NCBI GenBank assembly: GCA_017456905.1
Contig: JAFTIL010000093.1
Coordinates: 1 to 64,000 of the forward strand
Length of the DNA: 64,000 nucleotides
From: Clostridia bacterium
GTDB lineage: Bacteria; Bacillota; Clostridia; Oscillospirales; CAG-272
Direction of reading: 5' to 3'
Below are positions 17,041 through 25,406 of this stretch, piece by piece. Position 1 is the stretch's first letter. Every line of letters starts with the position of its first letter. The notes beneath the pieces were generated by a model. The model was given only the letters and a program-made list of their open reading frames with translations, was not told the DNA's origin and did not search any database. A program made the translations under genes and the position numbers.

Positions 17041-17355
17041 ATGAAAAAAATGCCTCTTGAAAAAACATCCTCATATGACCCCAACGCTCACGATCGCGCG
17101 TTTATATCTCTCGTTTTGTCTATTCTCGGGCTGTTGCTTTGCGGGCCGTTTACAAGCATTCCCGCCATTGTTCTTGCTGTTAAGGCAAGACGGGATGGTA
17201 ACAGGGAGGCTATCGGTATCATTGGGTTAATATTGGGTATCATCGGTGCGGTGATTTTTGCCGCCGCTGTGCTCTTTTTTATTTTCTTGTGTATGATTCC
17301 CGATGGCGTTGGTGTGCCGATTCCTGATGAAACGTCGGCCTTGGTTTGGAGATAA
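17041..17355 (+). CDS. DUF4190-like small membrane protein
   Basis: 104 residues. A hydrophilic N-terminus (residues 1-19) is followed by AFISLVLSILGLLLCGP, a basic loop VKARRDGNRE and IGIIGLILGIIGAVIF. Two to three membrane helices with Gly-rich turns around a short Arg-containing loop are the pattern of DUF4190 and similar proteins. Function is unknown. SD GAGGAGG 7 bases before the ATG. It follows the previous gene after 29 bases. Confidence 0.7.
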   Translation: MKKMPLEKTSSYDPNAHDRAFISLVLSILGLLLCGPFTSIPAIVLAVKARRDGNREAIGIIGLILGIIGAVIFAAAVLFFIFLCMIPDGVGVPIPDETSALVWR

Positions 17356-17467
17356 GCCGGTAGCAGCCGGAGTTGTGGCGAACGCCGTGTATTCGGGAGG
17401 GTAATGCTTCAGACCGAATTCGGATGATGCCGGGAGTATTGATCATCTCAAAAGAAAGGAAATCATC

Positions 17468-17926
17468 ATGAACGAATGGAGATCGGTAGAGGATCAACGA
17501 GGAATTGACGAGCTGATGGAGGTCTTTGCAGGCTTCCACGACAGTTGTATCAACTCCCTCCGCTATGAGAGCGGTTGCTTCGTGGATGGGAAGGGAAGTA
17601 TGTATGCTCACCGTCCCCCCGAGAGCTTCGTTCTGCACATGGTTCTTCATAACCAATGGGAGGCGGGAGCCGTGGAGCTTCGTTTCGGGGGCGTTCGCCG
17701 TTTCCACATGGTGGGAATGGAGGACAACTACATGAAGGAGATCTACGACGCCTATCTGGCCTTCCACGAGGGAATCCTCCCCGCTGACTATGACGCCTCA
17801 CCCCGCACGATCGTGTGGGCGGACTATGCCGGCTTCAAGGTGGATCGGATCGGCGATCCCCTGGAGGAGCCGGGGACCAGCTACGTGATCGCGACTACCC
17901 TCCAATGGAGGCTTGTGGAAAGATGA
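17468..17926 (+). CDS. conserved hypothetical cytoplasmic protein
   Basis: 152 residues without signal or membrane segment. The core FAGFHDSCINSLRYESG, followed by VLHMVLHNQ and AVELRFGGVRRFHM, suggests a small beta-sandwich similar to proteins annotated as unknown or immunity-like in gut Clostridia. No toxin gene is adjacent, so an immunity role is not supported. SD GAAAGGAAA lies before the start. It lies 112 bases after the membrane protein and ends the operon at a strong terminator. Confidence 0.7.
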   Translation: MNEWRSVEDQRGIDELMEVFAGFHDSCINSLRYESGCFVDGKGSMYAHRPPESFVLHMVLHNQWEAGAVELRFGGVRRFHMVGMEDNYMKEIYDAYLAFHEGILPADYDASPRTIVWADYAGFKVDRIGDPLEEPGTSYVIATTLQWRLVER

Positions 17927-17932
17927 TATGAG

Positions 17933-17961
17933 AAAACACCGTCCGTGTTAGACGGTGTTTT
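17933..17961 (+). terminator. intrinsic terminator
   Basis: AAAACACCGTC and GACGGTGTTTT pair around a 7-base loop, followed by further T residues. Confidence 0.92.
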
Positions 17962-18013
17962 TTTAATGGAATGTTGATTGAAAATTCGGTCTTGTCGGGG
18001 AGAACGTTATTGT

Positions 18014-18041
18014 TGTAGGGCGGGGGCAAGCCCTCCTACGA
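18014..18041. repeat. intergenic repeat, family A
   Basis: GTAGGGCGGGGGCAAGCCCTCCTAC, an imperfect palindrome with the family A core, between the convergent genes ending at 17926 and 18117. Confidence 0.7.
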
Positions 18042-18072
18042 CGAGAATATTTCTACCCCAAAAATACAATTA

Positions 18073-18104
18073 GAAAACGGGGAAGCCGAAGCCTCCCCGT
18101 TTTC
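18073..18104 (-). terminator. intrinsic terminator of the phosphoglucomutase operon
   Basis: GAAAACGGGG pairs with CCCCGTTTTC, with an inner GGCTTC-type stem. On the minus strand it ends in a run of T. Confidence 0.88.
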
Positions 18105-18116
18105 TATATAGTGAGA

Positions 18117-19832
18117 TCAAACGCCGAGGCTCTCTCTGTAAGCGGCCATTTTGGCTTCGGTCTCGTCCTTATCCTTGCCGGCCAGCATGAAGTAGAACTT
18201 GATCTTGGGCTCGGTACCCGAGGGACGTGCGACGATGACGTCACCGTTATCCAGGGTAAAGGACAGCACGTTGGACTTGGGCAGATTGGTAGACTCCACG
18301 GTGCCGCTGACACGGTCCTCAATGGTCTGGGCCTTGTAGTCACCGAATTTGACTACCTTGCAGCCTGCGATCTCGGCAGGGGCGGGGTTACGGAGGCCGT
18401 CCATCTTGGCGGCCATGCGGGCGGGGCCGTCCAGACCCTCCATGTAGATCTCCACGTTGGCCTCATAGCAGTAGCCGTAACGAGCATACAAGCCATCCAG
18501 CGCATCCGACAGGGTCATGCCCTTGGCCTTATAGTAGGCAGTCATCTCGGTGATGAGCATAGCGGCCACCACGGCATCCTTGTCGCGGGCGTAGGTGCCC
18601 TTGAGGTAGCCGTAGCTCTCCTCGAAGCCCAGGACGAAGGTGCCGTAGCCCTTGGCCTCGTAGTCCTTGATGACCTCGCCAATGAACTTAAAGCCTGTCA
18701 GCACGTTGTGCATCTTTACGTTGTGAGCGGCGCAGATCTTGGCGGCCAGCTCGGTGGTGACGATGGTCTTGACTGCAAAGGGGATCTCGGGCATGGTGCC
18801 TGTTTCCTCGTAAGCGGTGAGGATGTAGTCCATGAGGAGCGCGCCCATTTGGTTACCCGTGATGGTGGTGAAGGAGCCATCGGGGGTACGAGTGACCACG
18901 CCCACGCGATCGGCGTCGGGGTCGGTGGCGATGACCAGGTCAGAGCCTACCTCGTCGGCGATCTTCATACCGATGTCAAAGACCTCTTTGTATTCGGGGT
19001 TGGGCTTGGACACGGTGGGGAAGTCGCCGCTGATGACCATCTGCTCATCTACGGTGTAGAGGTGCTGGAGTCCCGTGCGGCGAAGGATCTCAGGGACGAG
19101 ACGGTAGCCCGTGCCATGGAGGGGAGAGTAGACGATCTTCAGCTCATCGGCCACAGCCTTGACAGCCTCTGGGTTGACGGCCTGTGCCTGAACGCATGCG
19201 AGATACTTCTCGTCCATGTCGCGGCCCAGCATGATGATCTTGCCTGCGGTGAGAGCCTCGTCGAAGTCAGCCAGTTTGACATCCTCAAAGATATCCAGCT
19301 TTTGCATGGTGGCACTGACCACGTCAGCGTGCTCAGGGGGGAGCTGTGCGCCGTCCTCCCAGTAGGCCTTGTAGCCGTTGTACTGCTTGGGGTTGTGGGA
19401 GGCGGTGATGTTGATGCCCGCCACGCACTTCAGCTCACGGAGCGCGAAGGACAGCTCAGGGGTGGGGCGCAGCTCGTCGAAGAGGTAGGCGGGGATGTTT
19501 GCGGCGGCCAGCACGCAAGCGGCGGTCTTGGCGAAGAGCTCGGAGTTGTTGCGGCTGTCGTAGGCGATGGACACGCCGTCAGCAGAGCGGCCTTCTTCCT
19601 TAATGAGCTGTGCCAATGCCTGGGTGGCGTAGGCTACGGTATGTACGTTCATGGCGTTCATACCCACCTTCATGGTGCCGCGCAGACCCGCGGTGCCGAA
19701 GGAGAGGTAATCGGTAAAGCGGAGACGAAGCTCGGTGTCGTCGTCCTTGATAGACAACAGTTCAGCCTTCTCTGCGTCGGAGAGCTTGTCGGAATTGAGC
19801 CAGCGGTGATAGTTTTCAAGGTAGCTTTGCAT
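18117..19832 (-). CDS. phosphoglucomutase / phosphomannomutase
   Basis: 571 residues. It interconverts sugar 1- and 6-phosphates, linking glycolysis to polysaccharide and nucleotide-sugar synthesis. The phosphoserine loop TASHNPKQYNGYK has Ser145; the metal loop DPDADRVG and the sugar-binding GFEESYGYLKG are intact. The N-terminal TAGLRGTMKVGMNAMN fits the bacterial PGM2-like branch. The length (570-580) is typical. SD AAAGGAAA precedes the ATG. It lies 40 bases behind the 528-residue unknown gene and probably shares its transcript. Confidence 0.95.
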   Translation of the reverse strand: MQSYLENYHRWLNSDKLSDAEKAELLSIKDDDTELRLRFTDYLSFGTAGLRGTMKVGMNAMNVHTVAYATQALAQLIKEEGRSADGVSIAYDSRNNSELFAKTAACVLAAANIPAYLFDELRPTPELSFALRELKCVAGINITASHNPKQYNGYKAYWEDGAQLPPEHADVVSATMQKLDIFEDVKLADFDEALTAGKIIMLGRDMDEKYLACVQAQAVNPEAVKAVADELKIVYSPLHGTGYRLVPEILRRTGLQHLYTVDEQMVISGDFPTVSKPNPEYKEVFDIGMKIADEVGSDLVIATDPDADRVGVVTRTPDGSFTTITGNQMGALLMDYILTAYEETGTMPEIPFAVKTIVTTELAAKICAAHNVKMHNVLTGFKFIGEVIKDYEAKGYGTFVLGFEESYGYLKGTYARDKDAVVAAMLITEMTAYYKAKGMTLSDALDGLYARYGYCYEANVEIYMEGLDGPARMAAKMDGLRNPAPAEIAGCKVVKFGDYKAQTIEDRVSGTVESTNLPKSNVLSFTLDNGDVIVARPSGTEPKIKFYFMLAGKDKDETEAKMAAYRESLGV

Positions 19833-19872
19833 AGTGGTTTCCTTTCATTTATGTGGATTTTTTATAAACAGA

Positions 19873-21459
19873 TCAATCGTGGTCTTCATCCTCGGCATCG
19901 GGATCAAAGGGAGAATCTTCCCAGCCCATATCCGCACGAAGCTCGGCCTCGGCGGAGAGACGAATCACGGTTTTTCCCAGGGCGAACCGTCCGCCTGCTT
20001 CGCCATCCATGGTGTAGATGTAAGCTTCGCCTGGACAGCACTCGAAAATGGGTGCACAGCGGCGCAGGGTGTAAAGAAGCCCGGGGAGATGGTAAACCAA
20101 CATGGCAACTTCCACGCGGCCTGCCTCATGTCTCTGATAAAACAGAGAAATGAGATGCTGCTCTTTCAAAATTTCATTGACTTCCTTGAGGCGGCGCATA
20201 TAGTCCTCCATAAAGGGCTCGTTCATTTCTCCGAAAGTCTCAGCGGGCGTTTGGAAAACCATCCGCAGAATGGGAAGTTTTAAGAAGGTCATGTTGCAGG
20301 GCTCGCCCCAAGGGGAGGCCGTGGGGATCTCGCCCTCATGGATGGGGCGCAGGAAGGTATCGTACAGCCGTTTGGATCGAAGGCTGTGCACCACCATTTC
20401 GCGGTCAACGGTTTCCTCGTCCGGTTCTCCGTCGAGTGCCTCGTCATAGTCAAACTCCTCTTTGAATGAAAAGAACACGGAGGGGGAGGGCATGGCCAGC
20501 TGCTGATCGTTCAGGTTTTCCGAAAGATGCAGAATGACATCGCAGGCCTCGTCGGGGGACAGGGCATTTTCATCCACGTCATCGTCGGGGACAATGTGGA
20601 AGCTGTTGCAGGTAGCGTGGAATACATCCTCGCCAAGAGCGCCGCAAAGCCACAGATAGTAGGGGGAGGCGGATTCAAGCTCCGGTGCGTATAAAGTGAA
20701 TTCAAAGACGGGCGAGGGCGCGTTTTCATCGGGTGTCAGCAAAATCGACGTAGGCTCGCAGGCTTCGGGGGCAAAAAATCCACGGGGGAGGTAATGCTTG
20801 AATACCCAAGTGTCACCATACGCCTCGTTCAACTGCTTGGTGAGGTATTCAAGGAGCAGTCTGTCCTCATGCTCTAAAAAGGAAGTGGTATAGAGAGCAT
20901 ATTTGCCGTCCTCCTTGGTAAAATACACAGGCGGCACCATGTCGATGGCGTTTTGAGACAGCTCCTCCTCCCAACGCTCGGCGGCTTTCTCATATTCCTC
21001 GTTGTCGATGAGCTGACCGTATGCCTCGGGATCAAAGAGGTCTATAAAGCGATCTATCCAGACGTTCACGGGGTACGAGCCGTCCGAGTGATCCCGTAGA
21101 AAGCAAACGCTGTCAAGAGAAATTTCCTCGTGGTGTCCTGTCAGATCATCCGCATCGCCGAAGTTGGGACAGCCGGGGCAAAAGGCGCAGACCACCTTTC
21201 GCAAGCGGTCATCGTACTCGGCTTGGGTCATCAGTTCCACTTCACAAGGGAAGAGGGGCTTTGCGGGATCAAATGTGACGGTCACCTTTTCGGGCGCTTT
21301 GTCTGAAAAATAAGGCGCCATACATTTGGTATCGTTGAGACGGGTGAGGGTGAACTCACAAAGGCCGTCGGCCACAGCGTCCTCCAACGCTTCTGCGGAG
21401 GGACAGCCCTCGGGGAGGAGATAGTATTGGTTATCGTAGAAAAAAGCGGGTGTTTTCAT
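19873..21459 (-). CDS. large cytoplasmic protein of unknown function
   Basis: 528 residues, strongly acidic, with no signal or membrane segment. It begins MKTPAFFYDNQYYLLPEG. Near residue 91 is a cysteine group CAFCPGCPNF that could hold a metal, followed by a later aromatic-rich region (YYLWLCGALG). The C-terminus is Asp/Glu-rich. I recognise no family. SD AAAGGA precedes the start. It is upstream of, and probably co-transcribed with, the phosphoglucomutase gene. Confidence 0.7.
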   Translation of the reverse strand: MKTPAFFYDNQYYLLPEGCPSAEALEDAVADGLCEFTLTRLNDTKCMAPYFSDKAPEKVTVTFDPAKPLFPCEVELMTQAEYDDRLRKVVCAFCPGCPNFGDADDLTGHHEEISLDSVCFLRDHSDGSYPVNVWIDRFIDLFDPEAYGQLIDNEEYEKAAERWEEELSQNAIDMVPPVYFTKEDGKYALYTTSFLEHEDRLLLEYLTKQLNEAYGDTWVFKHYLPRGFFAPEACEPTSILLTPDENAPSPVFEFTLYAPELESASPYYLWLCGALGEDVFHATCNSFHIVPDDDVDENALSPDEACDVILHLSENLNDQQLAMPSPSVFFSFKEEFDYDEALDGEPDEETVDREMVVHSLRSKRLYDTFLRPIHEGEIPTASPWGEPCNMTFLKLPILRMVFQTPAETFGEMNEPFMEDYMRRLKEVNEILKEQHLISLFYQRHEAGRVEVAMLVYHLPGLLYTLRRCAPIFECCPGEAYIYTMDGEAGGRFALGKTVIRLSAEAELRADMGWEDSPFDPDAEDEDHD

Positions 21460-21527
21460 GGAAATCCTTTCATTTATGGGGAAAGTAGACGCGGGGTTTT
21501 GCCTTACAAATCAGGCAAGCGTTTTTT

Positions 21528-21553
21528 GTAGGGGCGAACTGTGTTCGCCCGCC
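21528..21553. repeat. intergenic repeat, family A
   Basis: TGTAGGGGCGAACTGTGTTCGCCC, an imperfect palindrome with the family A core, in the gap between 21459 and 21572. Confidence 0.7.
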
Positions 21554-21571
21554 AAATTTGGGACAGATAGA

Positions 21572-22525
21572 TTATGGTGCTTTCACTTCTGAGCCACCCC
21601 ACTCCACCACGGTAAAGCCATTTCGCTCGAAACCCTCAAACTTCTGAGGAACCATCTCCACCGCCTCATCGGAGGGGTAGTATGCCATCATAATTCGAAT
21701 GAGACTGTCGGGCTTGGGGGTGATCTCCAAAACCGCGGTGTCGGTGTAGGCATCTGTCTGGAAGGCGATGACGTTGTAGGGGTTGTTCTGCATCTGAGGC
21801 AGCCAGTAGATGATGAACTCGTTGACTTCACGGGGTGTCAGACCTTGCTCAGCCAAAGCCCATTCCAGGAATTCGGCGGTGTCCTCACCTTTGACGCAAA
21901 ATCCCTTGGAGAAATCCCACTCGGCGTTCTGCACGCCCTCCCAGTAGAGGCAGTAGTATTCCCTCCCCGCAGGGGAGAGGCCGTCAGGGAAGATCAAGGT
22001 GCCGTCGGGATGGGCGGTGAAGTTATCCCAGCCCTTGCCGTAGTCGGGGTAGGTGCAGGTGAGACGGCCGTCCAAAGTCAGTTTGACAGAGACCTCGGTG
22101 GGAACGGTGGGGTAGAGATAGATGACGGGTTTGTCTGTGGGGCTTTCCATGTTAAGGAAGCGGGCGTTACTGGTTTCGCACACGGGCAAACCGTCAATCG
22201 TCTCACCCGTAAAGCCTGTAAACTTGATGGAAACCCAATCTCCCTCGCAGGGTTCGAGGCCGTTTTTCAGACGAAGTAAAAACTCTATCTTATCCAAGTG
22301 ATCGTCGTATTCGTACAGCGGAGATTCATCAAATTCGGCTTTGTAAAGGCCATCATCACGAACTTCCAAAATGGGAACGCCCAGGTATTTGCCAAGGGCG
22401 GGATCGTATTCTGTTTCGGATTCAGTCGCAGTTTCTTCGGGAAGATCGGATGATCCACAGCCGTAAAGCCCCAAGGAAGACAGGCAGAGAAGGGCGGCGA
22501 GGGTTAAGGTAAGCAGCTTTTTCAT
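21572..22525 (-). CDS. lipoprotein paralogous to the one at 15462
   Basis: 317 residues. The start at 22525 follows GAAAGGAGA. Earlier in-frame ATG codons fall in repeat DNA and lack an SD. The signal peptide ends LGLYGC (Cys23). After a short acidic linker and a variable N-terminal domain, the last ~190 residues repeat the domain of the 15462 lipoprotein: KPVIYLYPTVPTEVSVKL, YYCLYWEGVQNAEWDFS, GFCVKGEDTAEFLEWAL and NEFIIYWLPQMQNNPYNV. The different N-terminal halves suggest that the shared domain is the functional module. The function is unknown. Confidence 0.8.
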   Translation of the reverse strand: MKKLLTLTLAALLCLSSLGLYGCGSSDLPEETATESETEYDPALGKYLGVPILEVRDDGLYKAEFDESPLYEYDDHLDKIEFLLRLKNGLEPCEGDWVSIKFTGFTGETIDGLPVCETSNARFLNMESPTDKPVIYLYPTVPTEVSVKLTLDGRLTCTYPDYGKGWDNFTAHPDGTLIFPDGLSPAGREYYCLYWEGVQNAEWDFSKGFCVKGEDTAEFLEWALAEQGLTPREVNEFIIYWLPQMQNNPYNVIAFQTDAYTDTAVLEITPKPDSLIRIMMAYYPSDEAVEMVPQKFEGFERNGFTVVEWGGSEVKAP

Positions 22526-22552
22526 GAATGTCTCCTTTCTCATGTTGTTGGT

Positions 22553-22636
22553 CGTAGGGGCGGATTTCCCCCGAGCGCGCTCGGCTATCCGCCCGTTATG
22601 CGGGTAATTCGGGCGCATATGGAATGCGCCCCTACG
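22553..22636. repeat. complete family A element with inverted ends
   Basis: CGTAGGGGCG (22553-22562) and CGCCCCTACG (22627-22636) are perfect inverted termini around two inner hairpins (CCGAGCGCGCTCGG at about 22580; CCCGTTATGCGGG at about 22602). 84 bp in all, between the rhamnosidase and lipoprotein genes. Confidence 0.8.
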
Positions 22637-22646
22637 GTGAATGGGT

Positions 22647-25199
22647 TTAAGCGTCTAACTCCTTCTCAAACACGTGATACCCTGCCCCCACGGTAGTCAC
22701 CTTGCCGTTGAAATCCACGTCGGCGGTGACGCCGAAGGGCGTCTGGACAAACAGGTAGAGCTTGCCGTAGCGTTTCGACCACCGCACCGAGATCTCGCCC
22801 ATGACGGTGTCCACAACGGCGTGGCAGGACAGGAGCTTCTCGGGGAAGTAGGGCTTGATGGAGATACGGCTAAAGCCCGGCTCGGTGGGGATGATACCGC
22901 CCAGGTAGGCGTAGAACCAGTAGCCCACCGCGCCGTACATGGGATGGTTGTGGGAGTTCATGCCGGGGTTCTTCTTCATCTCGAAGCGCTCCCAGATGGT
23001 GGTGGCCTCGTTCTGGAACATAAATCCAAAGGAGGGGTACTCGTCCGAGGTGATGACCTTCCAGGCGTCCTCGATGTAGCCGAACTTGGTCAGCATATCC
23101 ATGAGGTAGCGGGTGTTCAGGTTGCCCGTGGTGAACTTGTAGTTCTTCTCCACCAGATCGTTTCGCATGACTTCGGCGGCCTTGGCCTCGTACTCGGCGG
23201 GCAGGATCCCCAGCCACAGGGCGAAGGCCTGACAGCCCATGGAGCCGGTAGCCACCTTGCCGGTCTCGGGATCAAACCACTTGTCCAGGAAGGCTTTTCT
23301 CACGTACTCGGCACGCTCGGTGTACTTGGCCTCGGCCTCGGTGCGGCCCGTGCGGCGGGCGAAGTCGGCCAGGAGCTTGCAGTTGTAGTAGGAGTAGCCC
23401 GTGGACATGACCACACCGGGGGTCACCGCGCTGGGTGCGCCCTCGTCGCTGAGGCAGGCGTAGGCGGGAGCCGCCCAGTCGCCGTAGTAGGAGTAGTCCA
23501 CGGTACCGTCGGGACTGCGGGACAGGAGGTAGTCCTCCCAGGCGGCCATGCCGTCGAAGAACTCGTCCACAGCACCCAGCTCGCCGTAGTGCATCAAAGC
23601 CTCCTTGGCGGCCACCAAGTAGGAGGAGCAAACGGGATCGGCGGGGAGTCCGCCGTAGATGAAGGGGGCACAGCAGGTAAACTGTCCCTCGGCGCGCTGC
23701 TCGTTCTTGATGTCTTGCAAGATCTTGGGGAAGATGCGGGAGGCATCGAAGTTATAGGGGGTTTCCTCAAAGCGCACCGTGGCGTCGTTCATCCAGGCCA
23801 TGCGCTCGTCGCGCTGGGGACAGTCGGTCAGTATCGAGTGCATATTGTCCCGCTCGGTCATGACCAGAGCTTCCTGGATAGCGTTGACCATGGGGGAGCC
23901 GCAGGTGAAGGAGGAGCGGTTTTCCAGATCGGTGTGGAGGAGGTAGGCGCAAATATCTTCCTTGTCCAAACGGTCAAGGCCCGTGATCTGGCAGTAACGG
24001 AAGCCGTGGTAGGTGAACCTTGGCATCCACGCGGGCAAATCACGCTCGTCACCTGCCGCAATGTAGGTATCGGTCTGCTTGGCACCCCGCAGAACGTCGG
24101 TGTAGACGGTGCCGTCCTCGTTCAGTTCCTCGGTATGGACCATGGTGACGGCCTGCCCCGCCTTCAGATTTTTGGGGAGATCAAGGCACACCACACCCGC
24201 GATATTCTGCCCAAAGTCCACCACGAACACCCCGGGCTTGGGGGAGGTGATCTCCTTAGGGAAATAGAAATCGTTGTTCTGGATAGGCTGGAGGATCATG
24301 GGGCGCATCTCCCCGCCGGGGGCGGGGGTGGTCTTGATGAGGATCTTGTCGCAGTTGTCAAAGTCTTTGTTCAACGCGGCATCGAATGTCTCGCCGTTGA
24401 AGATGGAGGAGGTGCGGGGATCGAGGGCGCATTCCCAGGAGGTGTCGGTGGTAATGTCCTCGGTGGTGCCGTCTTCATAGTCAATGTGGAGGTAGGCCCA
24501 CAGGACGCTGTCGCCGTAGAATTCGATCTTGCGCTCACCCAGCATACTCCACATGAAGTCGGTGCCGTTCTTGCGCCAGCCGGGGGCGACCTGAATCTCC
24601 AGTCGGTTGGCTCCATTGGTCAGACACTCGTTTGCGTAAAAATCAACCTTATAGTAACAGGTCTTGGCGTAATTGGCGTGGGCGGGATCCAAGTAGTCAG
24701 CGTTGATCTGACGGCCATTGATCCAGGCTTTATGATAACCCAATCCGCAGTAGTACAACACCGCGTCCTTTACGGGCTTGTCAATCGTCACGTCCTTGAC
24801 GAAGCGAAGCACCCGCTCGCCCTGATCCTCGCGTGATGTGATCCACTCCCCAGGGAAAGCATTGAGGCAACCGTTGAACAGGGTCACGGAGTAGGGCTTG
24901 GTTTGCTCGGTGGCGGATTCAGCCGTAACGGTGAAGGTGGCGTAGGTGGCGGCAGGGAAGGTGAAGCCGTCCAGCAGAGCAGATTGACGATCAGTTTCCA
25001 CACGGCCGCTGTCAAAGACGGTCTCGCCGCCGATCTCCACGGTGAGAGTGTAGGCGATCTGTTTATCGTCGGGATTGCCGCCGCCTACTGCCCAGGAGAG
25101 AACGGGGGTGGCGTGCTTGGGAGAGAACTCGCAGACATTGGCATCATCATAAGGATAGATGGGTGTGCCGTCCATATATAATTTTTTGATGTAGATCAT
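22647..25199 (-). CDS. alpha-L-rhamnosidase (GH78)
   Basis: 850 residues, no signal peptide. It releases terminal rhamnose from plant glycosides or polysaccharides. N-terminal beta-domains (residues 1-130, then a lectin-like YYCGLGYHKAWINGRQ region typical of GH78) precede the (alpha/alpha)6 catalytic domain. The GH78 signature ILTDCPQRDERMAWMND holds the conserved acid. A C-terminal beta-domain contains HPMYGAVGYWFYAYLGGI. I placed the start at 25199 because the earlier frame start lies inside the promoter region. Codon use is GC-rich compared with neighbours. No transporter is adjacent, so import of its substrate must rely on genes elsewhere. Confidence 0.93.
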   Translation of the reverse strand: MIYIKKLYMDGTPIYPYDDANVCEFSPKHATPVLSWAVGGGNPDDKQIAYTLTVEIGGETVFDSGRVETDRQSALLDGFTFPAATYATFTVTAESATEQTKPYSVTLFNGCLNAFPGEWITSREDQGERVLRFVKDVTIDKPVKDAVLYYCGLGYHKAWINGRQINADYLDPAHANYAKTCYYKVDFYANECLTNGANRLEIQVAPGWRKNGTDFMWSMLGERKIEFYGDSVLWAYLHIDYEDGTTEDITTDTSWECALDPRTSSIFNGETFDAALNKDFDNCDKILIKTTPAPGGEMRPMILQPIQNNDFYFPKEITSPKPGVFVVDFGQNIAGVVCLDLPKNLKAGQAVTMVHTEELNEDGTVYTDVLRGAKQTDTYIAAGDERDLPAWMPRFTYHGFRYCQITGLDRLDKEDICAYLLHTDLENRSSFTCGSPMVNAIQEALVMTERDNMHSILTDCPQRDERMAWMNDATVRFEETPYNFDASRIFPKILQDIKNEQRAEGQFTCCAPFIYGGLPADPVCSSYLVAAKEALMHYGELGAVDEFFDGMAAWEDYLLSRSPDGTVDYSYYGDWAAPAYACLSDEGAPSAVTPGVVMSTGYSYYNCKLLADFARRTGRTEAEAKYTERAEYVRKAFLDKWFDPETGKVATGSMGCQAFALWLGILPAEYEAKAAEVMRNDLVEKNYKFTTGNLNTRYLMDMLTKFGYIEDAWKVITSDEYPSFGFMFQNEATTIWERFEMKKNPGMNSHNHPMYGAVGYWFYAYLGGIIPTEPGFSRISIKPYFPEKLLSCHAVVDTVMGEISVRWSKRYGKLYLFVQTPFGVTADVDFNGKVTTVGAGYHVFEKELDA

Positions 25200-25248
25200 G
25201 ATGCATAACCCTTTCTTAATATAAAGGTTTATATAATATACCATTTAT

Positions 25249-25277
25249 ATCATACCACGGTTTTGGTCAAAAGTCAA
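25249..25277 (-). promoter_or_regulatory. promoter of the rhamnosidase gene
   Basis: On the minus strand TTGACT (25277-25272), 17 bp, TATGAT (25254-25249). It faces away from the helicase promoter about 60 bp to the right. Confidence 0.65.
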
Positions 25278-25338
25278 GATAAACCCGTCGAACGGATGAG
25301 ATTTTTTCAACAACTTGCACTTAAAAACCTGCGAGGGA

Positions 25339-25367
25339 TTGACTTTTGAGGCGAAATTGGATATAAT
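25339..25367 (+). promoter_or_regulatory. promoter of the nuclease-helicase gene
   Basis: TTGACT (25339-25344), 17 bp, TATAAT (25362-25367). Confidence 0.75.
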
Positions 25368-25406
25368 AAAACAAATAGCGAAAATACAACGAAAGGAGGC
25401 CTCGGC

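Noticed and set aside
17468..17926. Calling the 152-residue protein an immunity protein of a polymorphic toxin system
   Set aside because: No toxin, repeat or secretion gene is adjacent; the fold impression alone is too weak.
18111..20153. A 680-codon open frame on the plus strand opposite the phosphoglucomutase gene
   Set aside because: Antisense shadow of a well-conserved enzyme; no SD, no family resemblance, and it crosses the intergenic gap into another antisense region.
22674..24836. A 720-codon open frame on the plus strand opposite the rhamnosidase gene
   Set aside because: It is antisense to a clear GH78 gene, has no SD or promoter, and its sequence is rich in His/Gly/Val as expected from the complement of GC-biased codons.
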